Shown here: piece by piece, positions 1-11,429 of the stretch
Numbering within the stretch: position 1 is the first letter of the stretch
Layout: the number at the start of each line of letters is the position of its first letter
Source of the DNA: Undaria pinnatifida
Taxonomy: Eukaryota; Sar; Phaeophyceae; Laminariales; Alariaceae
Direction of reading: 5' to 3'
Length of the DNA: 64,000 nt
NCBI GenBank assembly: GCA_012845835.1
Contig: JABAKD010000014.1
Location: 6,545,396 to 6,609,395 of the forward strand
The notes under the pieces: generated by a model
What the model saw: the letters and a program-made list of their open reading frames with translations, nothing else
Told to the model about the DNA's origin: nothing
Databases searched by the model: none
Position numbers and translations under genes: made by a program

Positions 1-2358
1 GTTCATTTTTTATAATATCTGTCGTAGCTGTCTTTTAGTGTGTGACCACAGAGCTTCCCGGCTGGATTGTGCTTTCTCTCCTATTTTTCTTGCTTTATGG
101 AAATTATGGGTTTCGACTCGTGAAGTTATGGTATGGTACACATTCCCAGTTCCAGGGGAGAAGAGCCATACCAGGTAATAATTTCGCCTGCTTGGGGCAG
201 CGCTGATTAAGAAAGGGATTGCAACGCTTGAGTACATCCGCGGTAGATGAACTTCGGATTGTGCTCATATTTCAGCAGTACATACATGTACACCATACGC
301 ACCATAACCACTGGCTTTTCATGGCAGGCAACGCTGACTGCAAACCTCAGTAAGTGGTCATGGTACATCTCTGATATATTAATAGTCAGTTGCTGTGGTG
401 TACGGTGCACATGTACGTGGTGTAGTATCGTCCCTCTAGGAGAGGCACAAGCACGGATGCTGATACTGGTACTGGTTGTGCAAGATGTAGGTGGGCGGCA
501 AGAACAGACTGAAGACGCGAGTTGTACCACGAGGTACCAGGTACTGCTGTACAACACCGGTAACACATTCAACACCGGGAACACATTCTTGGTGCATTTA
601 TTCGTGTTTCTCACCTCGAGCCCTTCTGGTCGGCCAGCTGTCGCCATCCTTGGTGCTTTGCAGTGCCTGCCGAATCCAGGACTCGTCGGTGTGGAAGGGA
701 GCCGGAAGCTCTCAACAGCAGTGGTCGTCGCTGAGACAGCGGCAGTCAGCAGCACGGACAATACTTCAGGCCGCCTCATCATGCATCATGCATAGCGGTG
801 TGCAGCAAACGTCTCACTTTGGTATACTTTCCGCCTCCCCGGTCCCCGGTACTATACGGCCTTCGAGGGTTCGTCGTTCGCAAGAAAATATACTTTCTCT
901 TAATTTGTACTTTTCCTTTTTTGCACGTTAAAGTTCAAGTAATTTGTACCCATGTCGGGAGTGCAGTGCTAAACGGGTCCGCGGGTACACCTGATGCGCG
1001 TGTACACACAACACACACACGTTGTGAAAACGACGAGTAAAGATGTAAACATGGACGCAAACACGCTACTCGCGTACGTGCAGCAAATTGCTTCAAATCT
1101 CGCGGGCGTGTGAAGTCATCGCGGTGTCTGCAGGGTGTCGTCTCCAAGCCGCAACGTCGTGGTGTTGCTAGCCGCAAGCGCAACGTCGACCCGTTGCAAC
1201 GTCGCTCGTCGCTACACCAAAAACGATGGGAGAAACGAACCGTTCGTGGTTGAACCGCAATTTCTCTGCACTCCGCACTCTGCGCTTGGCGCTCTGTGGT
1301 CCTCGACTGCTCTACAATCTACTGCGGTTCTGCAGAATAGCTGCTTGCACGAGTGCTGCAGGTGTATACTCGTAGCTCGGTAGCTGTATATAGCTCTGCA
1401 GATGCGGTACTCGTAGATATAGTCGCGTAAAAATAGATGGTTGACGGTGTGTCGTAGTACGTCGTAGGCCGTACAACGAGTACGTTAACTTCGTGAGGTC
1501 ACAGCAGTGTGTTGTCAGCTAGTGTCCAGCAGTCAGCCATGAGGTAAGCCATCTTAAACCAATCTCATGTACCAGTTGTGTCTTGGTGTCTTCAGGGAAC
1601 ACGCGAGGGAGGCCAACACAGGGCAAGTACGGAAGTGTACGAGGGACAGCAGTCTAGACAGAGAGGTAGGCCTCATCAACACGGAAGATCCAAGATCTCC
1701 AAACAAAAAAGGAAACATTGAACAGAAAGGAAAAAAAAAAAATTCCTAGGGGGCAGCCCAAAGGACACGAAGCCTCTCCCCTCTCTCACCACGGGTATAG
1801 CAGTACAGCTAAGCCCATATAATACGCGGTGTCGTCGCCATTCAGCGATGAAACAATCAAGCCCTCAGCAACAGCACATCGCATGCAGCATGCATGCATT
1901 TTTAAAGCAACATATGCGCAGGGTCCGGGATCCAGGCGCACGCATTCATGTACCAAACCAAAGTTGCGGGTGCTTTGGTGCAATTAGTGATTACTATTAT
2001 ATTATAATCATACTTGTACATACCCAGCACACATCACAAGAAGATGTATGTGACCATGCAATGCCAAACGCACCTGGGTACGAACGTCCCAAACACCCCA
2101 CAGCAAGCACCATAGTCCAAACCTCTCACCTTCTAAAACGTGCCCTCCCGCAGAAAGGGTCAACTCTCCAACTTGTCAAGCTCCTTTTTGGTATTCCTAT
2201 TTTGCCTCCCTCCCTCTCGCCAGAGATGAGCCGTACCACAGATGACCGAGCGAAACGTCCCACATCGTCAACGCCCCGAGAGATGACCATAACCATGAGA
2301 GGAACACGTAAAAGACGCCCAACCCGCGCTACCGCATGCATGCTGTGCCTGTGAGCCT
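1..2358. other. Region without a recognised gene
   Basis: Open frames here are short and overlap on both strands, with no family I recognise. I see a short cluster of CGCAACGTCG-like words at about 1148-1210, an A-rich run at 1729-1741, and TACCAGGTA words at 169-177 and 535-543. A weak ATG followed by a gtaagc donor (about 1539-1548) could be a small first exon, but nothing downstream supports it. Confidence 0.5.
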
Positions 2359-2435
2359 ACACGATACTACACTACAATCGTGACCTGTGTGCGTGCGGTG
2401 CCATCTACCAGGACCCCAGGACCATATTACTAGTA

Positions 2436-2580
2436 GCGTTTGCCCCTAGTTTAGTGTGGTGGAAATCGATTGCCACGACCTCATCCTACACAGTATAGCG
2501 TCGCGCACTACCCCGGGATAGTTTGGGCTCCCCCTTTAGCACGGTTCATGCTTCCTGGCAAGGCACAACACTAACTAGCA
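2436..2580 (+). repeat. Dispersed repeat with 'tagtgcgg / gcactatagaggga'-like words
   Basis: This block resembles 9035-9190 in the same orientation: shared order of a 'tttagtg' word, a 'gacctc.tcctaca.agta' word, a 'cgcactaccccgggatag' word and a 'ctggcaa.gcac' word. Copies therefore flank the acidic gene on both sides, and both are carried in the second segment copy (about 18170-18310 and 24810-24970). It looks like an old transposon-derived repeat. No coding capacity is visible. Confidence 0.55.
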
Positions 2581-3276
2581 AAGACGCACGCCACTCTACC
2601 TGGCCCGGCGAATGCATGTCCCGTCTGTCGTGCTTCGAAGTTCGATCGTAAAGTAACTGGGGGCTATTGAGAAGGCAAGTCACCCATAAAGCGCCAGGAT
2701 ACGTCTCTAACATACCAAATACAGTATAGCTTTACGTTAGACTCTTCGCAATATAACGCCACGAAATGCTCCTAACATACCAGTTACAGTATTAAAAAGC
2801 GTCAACGATAGGACTCCCTACCACAAACAATCCAAGTATCTAGATGTATGTGTGTTGTATGCGCCAATATGTGCGTTGCCCCTGCTGCTGCTGCTGTTTT
2901 GTTGTTTTGTTTGCATTTTTTTCTCAAAAAGGGTTAATGTTGTCGAATTCACGATCTGCGACAAACCAATGGGCGCGAAGCTATAAATATTTTCTACAAA
3001 ACCCAGCAATGTGATTGGCCCAAAAGCAAAAATGATGGGCGAGCGGGAACATCTGCGAGAGAAACGAGGAGTTCCAACGTTTTGGCGTTTTGGCCGTGGA
3101 AACCATGTGGGTCCTGATCACGTGGGCACCAGCTCGCGCGTTCTACGTGACCACAACTCGATCGATACCCCGTGCCAATCCACCTGGCAAAGGAGAAGGC
3201 TTTAGAGATTTTCGCACGCGCTCTACTGCTTGACGTCCCCCCGTTGTTCTGCGATTCTTCCTTTCGCGCCGCGGCA

Positions 3277-3810
3277 ATGACGTCGACATCCGCAACTAGC
3301 AACGCTGCCTTCATCAGCGAGGCTAGACCTTTTCTGTTTGTTTTCAAGGCCGGGATAGAGCACCCCGAACAGACTACCCAACAACAGCAGAGCGACACTT
3401 CAGAGGCAACCCAAGCCGAGCTCGCTCCTGCCAGCTGCATCGGCAGCACCGGCACAAGCAGCACAGCGTCAGAGGAGTCCGAGGGTTCATCATCCGCAAC
3501 TAGCAGCGCTGCCTTCATCGGCGAGGCTAGACCTTTTCTGTTTGTTTTCAAAGCCGGGCTGCAGCAACCCGCCCAGACTACCCAACAACAGCAGAGCGAC
3601 ACTTCGGTAGCAACCCAAGCCGAGCTCGCCCCTGCCAGCTGCACCAGCAGCACCAGCATCAGCAGCACTGCACCAGAGGAGTTCGAGGGCTCGTCATCCG
3701 ACCTGCAAAAGTACAGGCAAGACGATTGGCGGCCCTGCTGTGCTGTTCTGTGTTCTGTCATGGCAGCGACATTGGCAGTTGGGAAATTTCAAGAGCAGTT
3801 TGCAAAATAG
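3277..3810 (+). CDS. Hypothetical ORF with two 68-residue tandem repeats
   Basis: From an ATG at 3277 the frame stays open for about 177 codons. It consists of two in-phase repeats of 204 bp (start of the shared motif at 3307 and again at 3511). Each repeat holds an AAFI.EARPFLFVFKAG motif, a TTQQQQSDTS motif and an AELAPASC motif, followed by a Ser/Thr-rich linker. In the second segment copy (about 19010-19440) the same DNA has several one-base gaps that destroy the frame, which argues against a conserved protein there. The minus strand is also open across this interval, so coding on the plus strand is not proven. I do not recognise the family. It could be an upstream exon of the acidic gene or a relic. 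Confidence 0.3.
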   Translation: MTSTSATSNAAFISEARPFLFVFKAGIEHPEQTTQQQQSDTSEATQAELAPASCIGSTGTSSTASEESEGSSSATSSAAFIGEARPFLFVFKAGLQQPAQTTQQQQSDTSVATQAELAPASCTSSTSISSTAPEEFEGSSSDLQKYRQDDWRPCCAVLCSVMAATLAVGKFQEQFAK

Positions 3811-3833
3811 ATGTGTTTGCTGTGTTCGTCGGC

Positions 3834-6800
3834 ATGCCGTTCAGTCCAGACTGCTGTGTGGTAGACGATCTGATCACTTGGCGCCGCAGCCCTCCGCGTG
3901 GCTTCTTTCGTTCTCGAGGTGGCATGCCTCTCTGTAAGTACTACGAACACGTAGTGTTGGAAGCAATTCACAGCATGACGGCTGCAAACAAACGAGTTAG
4001 TAGCAGAGTCTGCGCGAGCCCTCGCATCCGTCGTCTATGAATCTGATCAATTGTTTGGCCCTTCCAACCTGCGACCCTCGTACCCATACCGCAGGCGCTG
4101 CTCGTACTCGGACGTATCCGACATCTCCCACGACGACTCGGACGACGAGAGCACCATCACTCACGATTCTCACGACGAGAACGTCATCGGTGTTGACGGC
4201 GACAACGAGAGCACCATCGGCGACGGCTACCATGCCGAAAGCATCATCAGCGACGACGAGTGCTGCACTGTCGAAGCTGAGGATGTACGCTACACGGACG
4301 CATCCGACACCTCGAGCGACAACGACGACCACGAGACCACCATCAGCGACGACTCCATCAACCATGAGTGTACCATCAGCGACGATGACTACGAGTCCAA
4401 CGGCCATGGTGATCTCGAGCCCGACCACGCCTCCTCCGATGATGGCAGCAGTTGGGACGAGCGTGCATCCGATATCTCTGACGACTCGTTTCGCGCTGAT
4501 GATCTTGGCGATGGTGGTGCTTCTGAAACCTCCGCTGGGTCTTCTTGCGATGATGGTGAGGGCTGGGAGGGTGGGGCTCCTGACATCTCCGCTGACTCTT
4601 GTTGCGACGATGGCGATGATAATCTTGACGAGTGCGCTTCCGACATCTCCTCCGACTCCTACGATGGCGATGATGAAGCTCTTGACGGTGATGGTGGTGG
4701 TGATGTCTGCGGATTTTCTCGAGATGATGATGATGATGACAGCAACTTCGATGGCTCGAGCGACGTTTACGAATCCGACTACTGCGGCAACTCGAACGGC
4801 TTCGATGGCTCGAGCGACGTTTACGAACCCGACTACGACGACAACTCGAACGAGTTCGATTCCTCGAGCGACGTTGACGAAGTCGAGTACTACCATGTAA
4901 TCGACGACGCGAGCGATTTTGAAGAACCAAAATACACTAGCGCGGTTTCCTTCGAGTTCGTCGACCTCTCCTCCGCCACGGTCGAGCTCGAGCCGGCCGG
5001 GCCTCCACCAGAGCTTACCCCGACCGAATGCCTCACCCACCTCCCGACCGCTGTAGGCCTCTGCCCGCCAAACAAGCCTGAGATAGGCCTCAAGGTGTTC
5101 AAGTGGGGGGCCAAAGCAATTTGCGGCGTGGTGATTGAGTCCTATCTGGCGGGCGGCGATCCTTTCGAGGATGGAGGCATTATGCAGACTGCGGCTGCCC
5201 CCGCCATCGTTAGGCTCGCCAAGATCCGCAAGGAATACCAGGAGGACTTCGATGATGAGTGCATCTCGCTCGACTTCGCCATTGAGGACCTGTGCGAAGA
5301 GTTGGCTAGGGTGCCGTGGAGTGCTAAGCCCGTGGAGGACCTTGGCAGCACGCCGCCAACGCCGAGTGCTCGTGGCGTCGTGGAACTTGACAGCACGCCA
5401 TCGCCGTCAGCATCATCGTCCACACCGTCAGCATCAGCATCCACGACGCCAGCATCGGCGTCAGCATCAGCGGCGGTGTATCAGCAAGATACTGCATCGA
5501 CTTCAGCACGTGCACCCACGACCTCGCCAGCGAGCATCTGTAGCGCCGCCGCGGAGGAGGAGGGGGAGGAGATGTCCTTCGAGGTTCCCTGCACTCCGGG
5601 CTCTGTGACGGAGGATGATGGCGGTGGCGGTGGCGGCGGCATGGACATGGTCTTCGGCATCCGTGACAGCTGTGCAGGGTTGGTGGTCGAAAAGCCATCG
5701 TGCCGAGCGGGTGAGTGATTTATCATCGGTGGGATGCTTGTGGCTGAAGTGTGGTGGTGTTTGCGCGGTGTGTGTCGTAATATTTTGGCTCTTGGAGTTT
5801 GATTATTTTGAACTAGTGTTGTTGCGCCTGGCTGTACACAGGTTAAATTGCTTTGCGGAACGTGAATTTTGCGTGCGTAAATCAGCGTGCTTTACATGAA
5901 AAACAATTTGGTACTCCGCAGATGTATTTTCCCTTGACAGGGGGGGTACTCTAGAATCAAGTGAAATAAATATCATTTTTTTCCCTGAACAGGGGCGGTA
6001 CCCTAAAGCCGAGTGAAAAATATCCAAAAACGTGCTTTTTTCAGGGGGGGTACTTTATAACCATAGTAAATCATTGATCCACTAAAACGTCCTTTTTTTA
6101 TTACACAAAACTAATTCATCCTTTCGTCGTGTAATCATCGTCCTGCATTTTTTCCAATCCAATCATTACCTCTGGGGGCCTGGTATGGTGTGTCGTTTTG
6201 TCTTTTTCTTTGTTGTGTTCACTGGCTTTAGTTTTGAACCTCTTGAATTAATGTTACGCTTTAGTCCTGTACCCGTCCCAGGTCATGCTCATTGCCGCCG
6301 GTACACATAGATGATGAAGTATTTCCACAAGCGACATCGATATGGGTTTGATGTTTGGCGAGTACCGTCAACCGTGTACCTGGCACCTGGTATGGTTTAC
6401 TCCACAGTTGTTCCATTGCTGAATATATGATGGAAACTTCAGCACTTTCCCTCCAAAGTTGATCTATCCTCCCACCACCCCCCTCCCCTCCCTCCTTTCT
6501 GCTCCCCCCATTCCTGCCCTTCCCCCTCTCCTCCCTCCCCCCTTCCTGTCTCCCCCCTCCCCTCTTTATTCTTATTATTCAGGTCCTGTGACAGCAGATG
6601 ATGATGATGATGATGGCGGTGATGTTGACCTTGATGACATGGACATCGTCGACCAGCAGCGTGGCCCCATGGGAATGTTTGAAGCATCGGTCGTGCAGGG
6701 AGAGGGTGAGTATTATGCAGTATTTCTTGTCTTTCATGCATTGTACGTACAGCGCGATGAGTTGTGGCCATTTTTAGCACAACCAGTATGCGGTATTCGT

Positions 6801-8443
6801 GATAAGTGAAAGTAAGTGCGAATGAAGAAATCTTGCGGGGTACCTCGTATAATCGAGTTAGACCTTCCTGGCTGCTGTAGCGAATGAAAAGTAACACACA
6901 GTCAATCTAGTATATTATACAAAAAACGCACAAATAGACTATCTGTTCCGCCGGACGGGTTTGTTCTTTCTGTGCAATAGCTGTTTATGACAATCATTGT
7001 TGGACGGCCAGCACGACAATACCATGCTATACTTTGATACTGCAAAAATCGACTACCGCAGCAATATTCCGTCTTGTTTTTCTGTAGTTTTTCTTTTGTA
7101 CTTTTAGTTTGCTCGAGACTGACCCCCCCCCATTCCTCTCCAACGCGGTATATATTTCGTATGAGAAACGCTCGATCGACGTTAATAGGTTGAATCGAAA
7201 AACGTCAGTGTGTGTGGCACTGCTACATTTTTACATAATCACTGTGTTTTTACCCTCTCCACGTCTTGTCAAGCACGGATAGTCGATATCGATATTTACT
7301 ACTCAGTTTTTTTTTGGTTTCTCCCGTATTCCTTTTGCAAGCTACCACCCATTTTTTCTGTTTGTTACTGTATTGACCCCCGTCCCCTCTGTTTGGAACA
7401 TGGCTAGTCAATAGTCGCTTTCAGTTTCTCGTATTCCGCTTTGGAGGCGAACAATTTTTCATACATAGTTCTCTCGTATTCTCAATTTCAAGCGAACTTT
7501 TTACTTATTTTTTCTGCGCCTTCCATCCCCAAAAAACAAAAACTGTTCGCGAACATGGCTAGTCAACGTCACTGCTAGTTTTCTCGCATTGTTTTTTAAT
7601 GGAACCCTTTTTCGTTTTGTTTACCGTTTCTGAACCCCTCTTCCTCTCCCCCCCCCCTCCTCCTCCGCCCCCGTCTCCCCAGCTCTCCTTTGTCCCCTCC
7701 CTCCCTCTCCGTCCCTCTCGCCGTCCCTCTCTCTCCCCTTGAAAGCAGGGCTGGCGTACGAGACGTCCTTCCTCCCCACGGTATGCCCGGCCGAAGACTG
7801 CGACGATAACAGTTCCAACGCTGAGAAGAGCTGAGAGAGAAGAGGAGGAGGAGGAGGAGGCACCTGTTATCGTCCGGTCTGTCACCTTCTCGTCGCAAAG
7901 GGGTGACTCCCAGGTTTTATTGTCAAGGGTAGCAGAAGTAGTAGAAGACGCCCCGGTCACATTGGTAGTTCCGCCTATCAAAGTAACGCATTGTTCAAAA
8001 GATAGTTCCGAGAAGCGTTCCGAGAAAAATTGCGGGAAGAAAATGGAGAAAAAACCCGGGGAAAAATCCGAGAAATGCCTCGAGAAAAAATGCGAGATGC
8101 ATCCGGAGAAGCGTTTCGACAAAATATCCGACACAAATTCCGATAAAATTCCACTTTCGACAAATATCCCAAAGAAAAATCCGAGAAATTTTCCGACAAC
8201 AAATACAAGAAGCGTTCCGAAAAAAAATCAGAGAAAATACAAACAACGCGTTTAGAGAAACATTCCAAGAGAAAAACCGATATGCGTTCCGAGAAGAGCT
8301 GTTTGGGAGTTGTAGATTACGTAGCGCGGAAGACGCGAAGCAGCCCAGGAAGGCCTTTCGCCAACCGTACGGCCCGTGTCAGCAGAGCTAAGAGCTCAAA
8401 GGTGAAAGCGGGAGAAGCAGAGCTCCGAGCTGGTATAGGGTAG
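3834..8443 (+). pseudogene. Acidic/KE-rich hypothetical gene, copy 1 (last exon disrupted)
   Basis: Proposed exons: 3834-3933 (tentative, ATG start, ends at gtaagt), 4001-5710, 6583-6705 and 7749-8443. The second exon encodes about 290 residues rich in Asp, Ser and Glu with repeated SDTSSDNDDHE-like units. A more globular part (about 5085-5330; motifs FKWGAKAICGVVIES and RKEYQEDFDDE) follows, then Ser/Thr/Pro and Gly runs. Exon 3 is phase-matched (G|GT) and encodes a run of six Asp and a VDLDDMDIVDQQ motif. The last exon should encode Lys/Glu repeats (SEKRSEKN type). In this copy a TGA at 7832-7834 and a net 7-bp insertion relative to copy 2 break it, and a further indel follows near 8130-8160. 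The protein family is not recognised. The charge pattern (acidic head, basic tail) suggests a nucleic-acid or chromatin contact, but that is inference. The start exon is uncertain. Confidence 0.5.
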
Positions 8444-8449
8444 GTCTAT

Positions 8450-10440
8450 TCGTGAAGGAGATGTTCAAGTATATATGTGAAGAAAAAAAACTTACAAAAA
8501 AAAAGAAAGAAAACAAAACGACAAATAAAAGGAAACCAAGCATAGAGAGGGTCCGTAGGTTTGCATGGTACTATCTGTGTACACGTGAAAAATGCAACTT
8601 AAAAAGAAAGAGAGTCGGTAGATTTGCATAGTACTATTATACAAGTAGTGTGGTGGTGTTTCGTGCACAAGATTGTCTACAGACGGCATCATGGGCGACA
8701 TCAAGGTGAGACGAAGGAATTTGGGGGGGCGTTTTACGTACATTGTCTATTGGTTGGTAGGGGTGCACTCGTAGTATACAATAGGCATTGTTATAGGTAG
8801 GGGTCGATACACCCCCCCCCCCCCCGCCCCGTGGACACGGGCCCCGAACCGTAGCAACGCCCACTACCTCGTAGAAGCCTCTCATTGTATTCCCCCCCTG
8901 GTGCATATAGGTTCCCTCTTCCGGCCTCCGCCGATTATCTGATCCAGCGCACATGATTTCTGCGCTTTACGTATGGTACCTGGTATATGTACAGCCATGG
9001 TCCCGCGTTAGTGCGGTACTGTACCCTTTAGTGCGAGGTCCCAGTTTAGTGCGGTTAACATCGCGTGGCATGACCTCGTCCTACAGAGTACTATGCTACG
9101 CCGCACTATGCCGGGATAGCTCGGGGTCCCACTTTAGTGCGTGTTTTGTCGTCTGGCAATGCACCGCACTATAGAGGGACCACGACTACTGTACTACTGT
9201 ATGTATCCAAATATGAAGAATCGGCTATATATCGTGCATGCGGGGGGCCCCCATGATTCACATACAGTTATAACGAGGTCGATATCTGATTGGTACGGAT
9301 CACTCGAACAATCGATCGCTGCGGTCCCCTCCCATTTTCCTAGACTTGAAGCATAAAAAACTCGGGGAGATTCCGCAGTGATTGTCGGTCGGGGTCGGTG
9401 GGGAACCTGTACGATAAACCTTTGGGGGGGGGTACTCATTGGGGAGTTATTTTAGCGCGGTTGGTTGTAGACGTTGCTGTGGTTTGGCTTCCATGTATAC
9501 GGGGGGCGGGGGGGGGGGGCGCGTAGACCGTAGCTGGGGGGGGGGGGTAAGGTAGGGTAAGTTTGTTTGTGGTTAGGTAGATACGATTGGCTATGAGAGC
9601 ACGGACGCGTGTTTTCTTGGGGGGACGGGACGATGTAGGGTAAGATTTTTTGTAGTTAGAGACGAATAGCATTTTCTAGAGGGGGGTCGGGTAGGTAGTT
9701 TTAACAAAAATATTGGCACGGCGTCAGCTGTGTGTTCGACGACTTTAGGGTCGATACTCATCTTTGCAAGCTGCGCACTAGATCGATCGCCCGCCTGTAG
9801 TGAGATTCATAAATCAAAACCTAACATAAATAAATGACATTGTATTATGCTACCCTGTCACGTATAACCAATTGACATACGTACCAATAATTATCTGAAC
9901 ACTTTGATGTATTAATACCCTCTCATTTAATTATTGTTTTATTATGGTAGTAGTAGTGTACGGTTTGGTCTACCTATTAAAGTAGCAATAGGGTACTTAC
10001 TTGTGTACTACTGTAGGTGGTAAAAGCAAAATCCAATACCAGGTATAGACTATATATATTTTTACCATTGCACTTTCTACTATACTGCTGTAGCATGTAC
10101 ATGGCGGATGGTTTTATCAGGGTTGTTAGTACTTGTGGTGTAATACACGGGTAAGTTTTTTCTATAGTCTAATGGTTTTGTACGTAGGTACTACAGATAC
10201 AAACGAGATTCTTGGGGGGTAAGGTAGGGAAAGGTTTTCGTACGTACGTAGAAATGAGCGATGTTTTTTATGGGGGGGGGCTAAGGCAGGGTAAGTGTTT
10301 GTGCGTGGGTAAATGCGAATGGCAGTTTCTTTTTCCTAAGAGAGCATGGACGAGTGTTTTCTTCGGGGAGTGGAGGGTAAAGCAGGGCATTGTGTAATTT
10401 GTTTGGTAGGTAGGTAGAGACGAATGGATATCATCGCTAA
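8450..10440. other. Non-coding spacer with G/C homopolymers and mini-repeats
   Basis: After the acidic gene I see no convincing exon. The stretch holds poly-C and poly-G runs (8811-8825, 9501-9548), the dispersed repeat at 9035-9190, about 85-bp mini-repeats either side of 9700-10200, and a 'ctcatctttgcaagctg' word at about 9758-9775 that recurs at about 25530, 40345 and 61580. Confidence 0.6.
9035..9190 (+). repeat. Dispersed repeat ending in 'gcactatagaggga'
   Basis: Second copy in this segment of the block at 2436-2580. It ends with a 'caccgcactatagaggga' word that resembles the terminal repeats of the TIR element at 49119-49304 and of the element at 44820-45005. This suggests a related non-autonomous DNA transposon family. 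Confidence 0.5.
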
Positions 10441-10465
10441 CGGAGGCACGGACGCGTGTCTTCTA
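9537..10465 (+). repeat. Degenerate ~85-bp mini-repeats split by an insertion
   Basis: Units share the order: G-run, 'taaggtagggtaag', 'tttgt', 'gtaggtagagacgaatgg', 'gcacggacgcgtgttttct'. They occur at about 9537-9690 and again at 10212-10465. About 500 bp of unrelated AT-richer DNA (about 9695-10205) sits between them, as if inserted into the array. The same arrangement is present in copy 2 (about 25290-25470 and 26000-26255), so the interruption predates the segment duplication. Confidence 0.6.
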
Positions 10466-10466
10466 G

Positions 10467-10664
10467 AGGTGACGGCATTTGTCCCGCTTCCATTCCGATC
10501 GGAAAGGTTGTGGTGACCGGGAAAGATCGATGCCTCCACGTGGCCCCGGTTGGAGAAGCCAGGGAGGGTTTCGTTAGCCTTAACCTTCCTCAGGCCGAGC
10601 TGAACGCGATCAAAAACACGACAAGGATACAAGAGGGGCAGTATGATATGAGGAGGAGACTGAC
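10467..10664 (+). CDS. Candidate exon conserved between segment copies (copy 1)
   Basis: A tctag acceptor opens a frame with motifs GDGICPASIPIGKVVVTG, DRCLHVAPVGEAREGFV and AELNAIKNTTRIQEGQYDM, ending at a possible gtattg donor. In copy 2 (26255-26455) the frame is kept and only a few residues differ (Ser to Ile, Gln to Arg, Arg to Lys), while flanking DNA has more indels. That pattern suggests selection on the protein. I do not recognise the family, and no partner exon was found, so this may be one exon of a gene whose other exons are unrecognised or lost. Confidence 0.35.
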
Positions 10665-11084
10665 TGGTATTGATGCTTTTTGTTGGTGCTGTTGTTGTTG
10701 TTGGCATACGAGATTATAGAAGGCTCTTTTTTCCAGTGGAGGCGTTCGAAGCGCAGAGCCCATAACGGGGCAGGTATATGGGCGGTTAGTGGTATCTAAT
10801 TGCATTTCTTCAAATAAATACTGTTGTGAGAAGCTGTGCACGAGTTTGGTGGATGAATTGTGCATAGGAAACGTGCCGTATTTGGAGTTGCAATTGTTGT
10901 GTTTTAACCATTTCGCCCCCACTAAGCTGAAATTTTGATAATTGTTTCATTTTACCCGCCGACAATGTCAAAACTCAAATATCGATGCCAATTATCTCTC
11001 CATTAACAATATTGCCTGTTTCGCCTTTTGTGTATAGTACGAAATGCATTTTTTCGCGTTTGTAGTTGGATGTTATCGTGGGAA

Positions 11085-11425
11085 CCGTCCGCCCTCGATA
11101 GCGGTACCCGACACCCGGTAAGGTCGGTACGAACTCGTTAGGTACCGGTACCCGTCACTTTCGGTTATTGCGGTACGGTTTCGATACCCGTACCCAGGTA
11201 CCGGAATACTCTCGGCCACAATGCCGGGGGTACGGGTATTTGTTTGGTACGGGATCGATACGTGTACCCGACACTTCGGCAACTTCGGTATAAACTCGAT
11301 ATCGGTACCCGACACATCGGCAAGTTCGGTAAGTCCTCCAATACCGGTGTGTACCCAACACGACGGTAAGTTCGGCACTGCTAAAGTCCGACTTCGGTAA
11401 GTTCGCTATGCCCACATAAACACTC
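11085..11425 (+). repeat. GGTACC-rich mini-satellite
   Basis: A run of degenerate units built from 'cgataccggtacccgacac', 'ttcggcaa' and 'gttcggta'. The palindrome GGTACC recurs through the tract. The equivalent tract in copy 2 is 26865-27260, with clear divergence between the two, so it is evolving faster than its flanks. Confidence 0.7.
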
Positions 11426-11429
11426 TTGG

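Larger units (their letters stand above)
2359..11420 (+). repeat. Segmental duplication, copy 1 (about 9 kb)
   Basis: This stretch aligns base by base, in the same orientation, with 18090-27270. Identity is high over the coding parts and over much of the spacer, with small indels. After about 10.9 kb the match weakens. Scattered homologous blocks continue to about 13.5 kb, for example 12460-12590 with 28460-28590, 12850-12950 with 29640-29740, and 13440-13480 with 30465-30500. This suggests an older, longer duplication whose distal part has decayed. The left edge cannot be placed because copy 2 begins at a run of N. Confidence 0.93.

Noticed and set aside
2994-3761. 255-residue minus-strand ORF
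   Set aside because: It is antisense to the tandem-repeat ORF, has no recognised domain, and is also broken in the second segment copy.
4037-4900. Thr/Arg-rich plus frame and Val-rich minus frame over the acidic exon
   Set aside because: Only the acidic frame joins in phase to the downstream exons in both segment copies and continues into a globular region.
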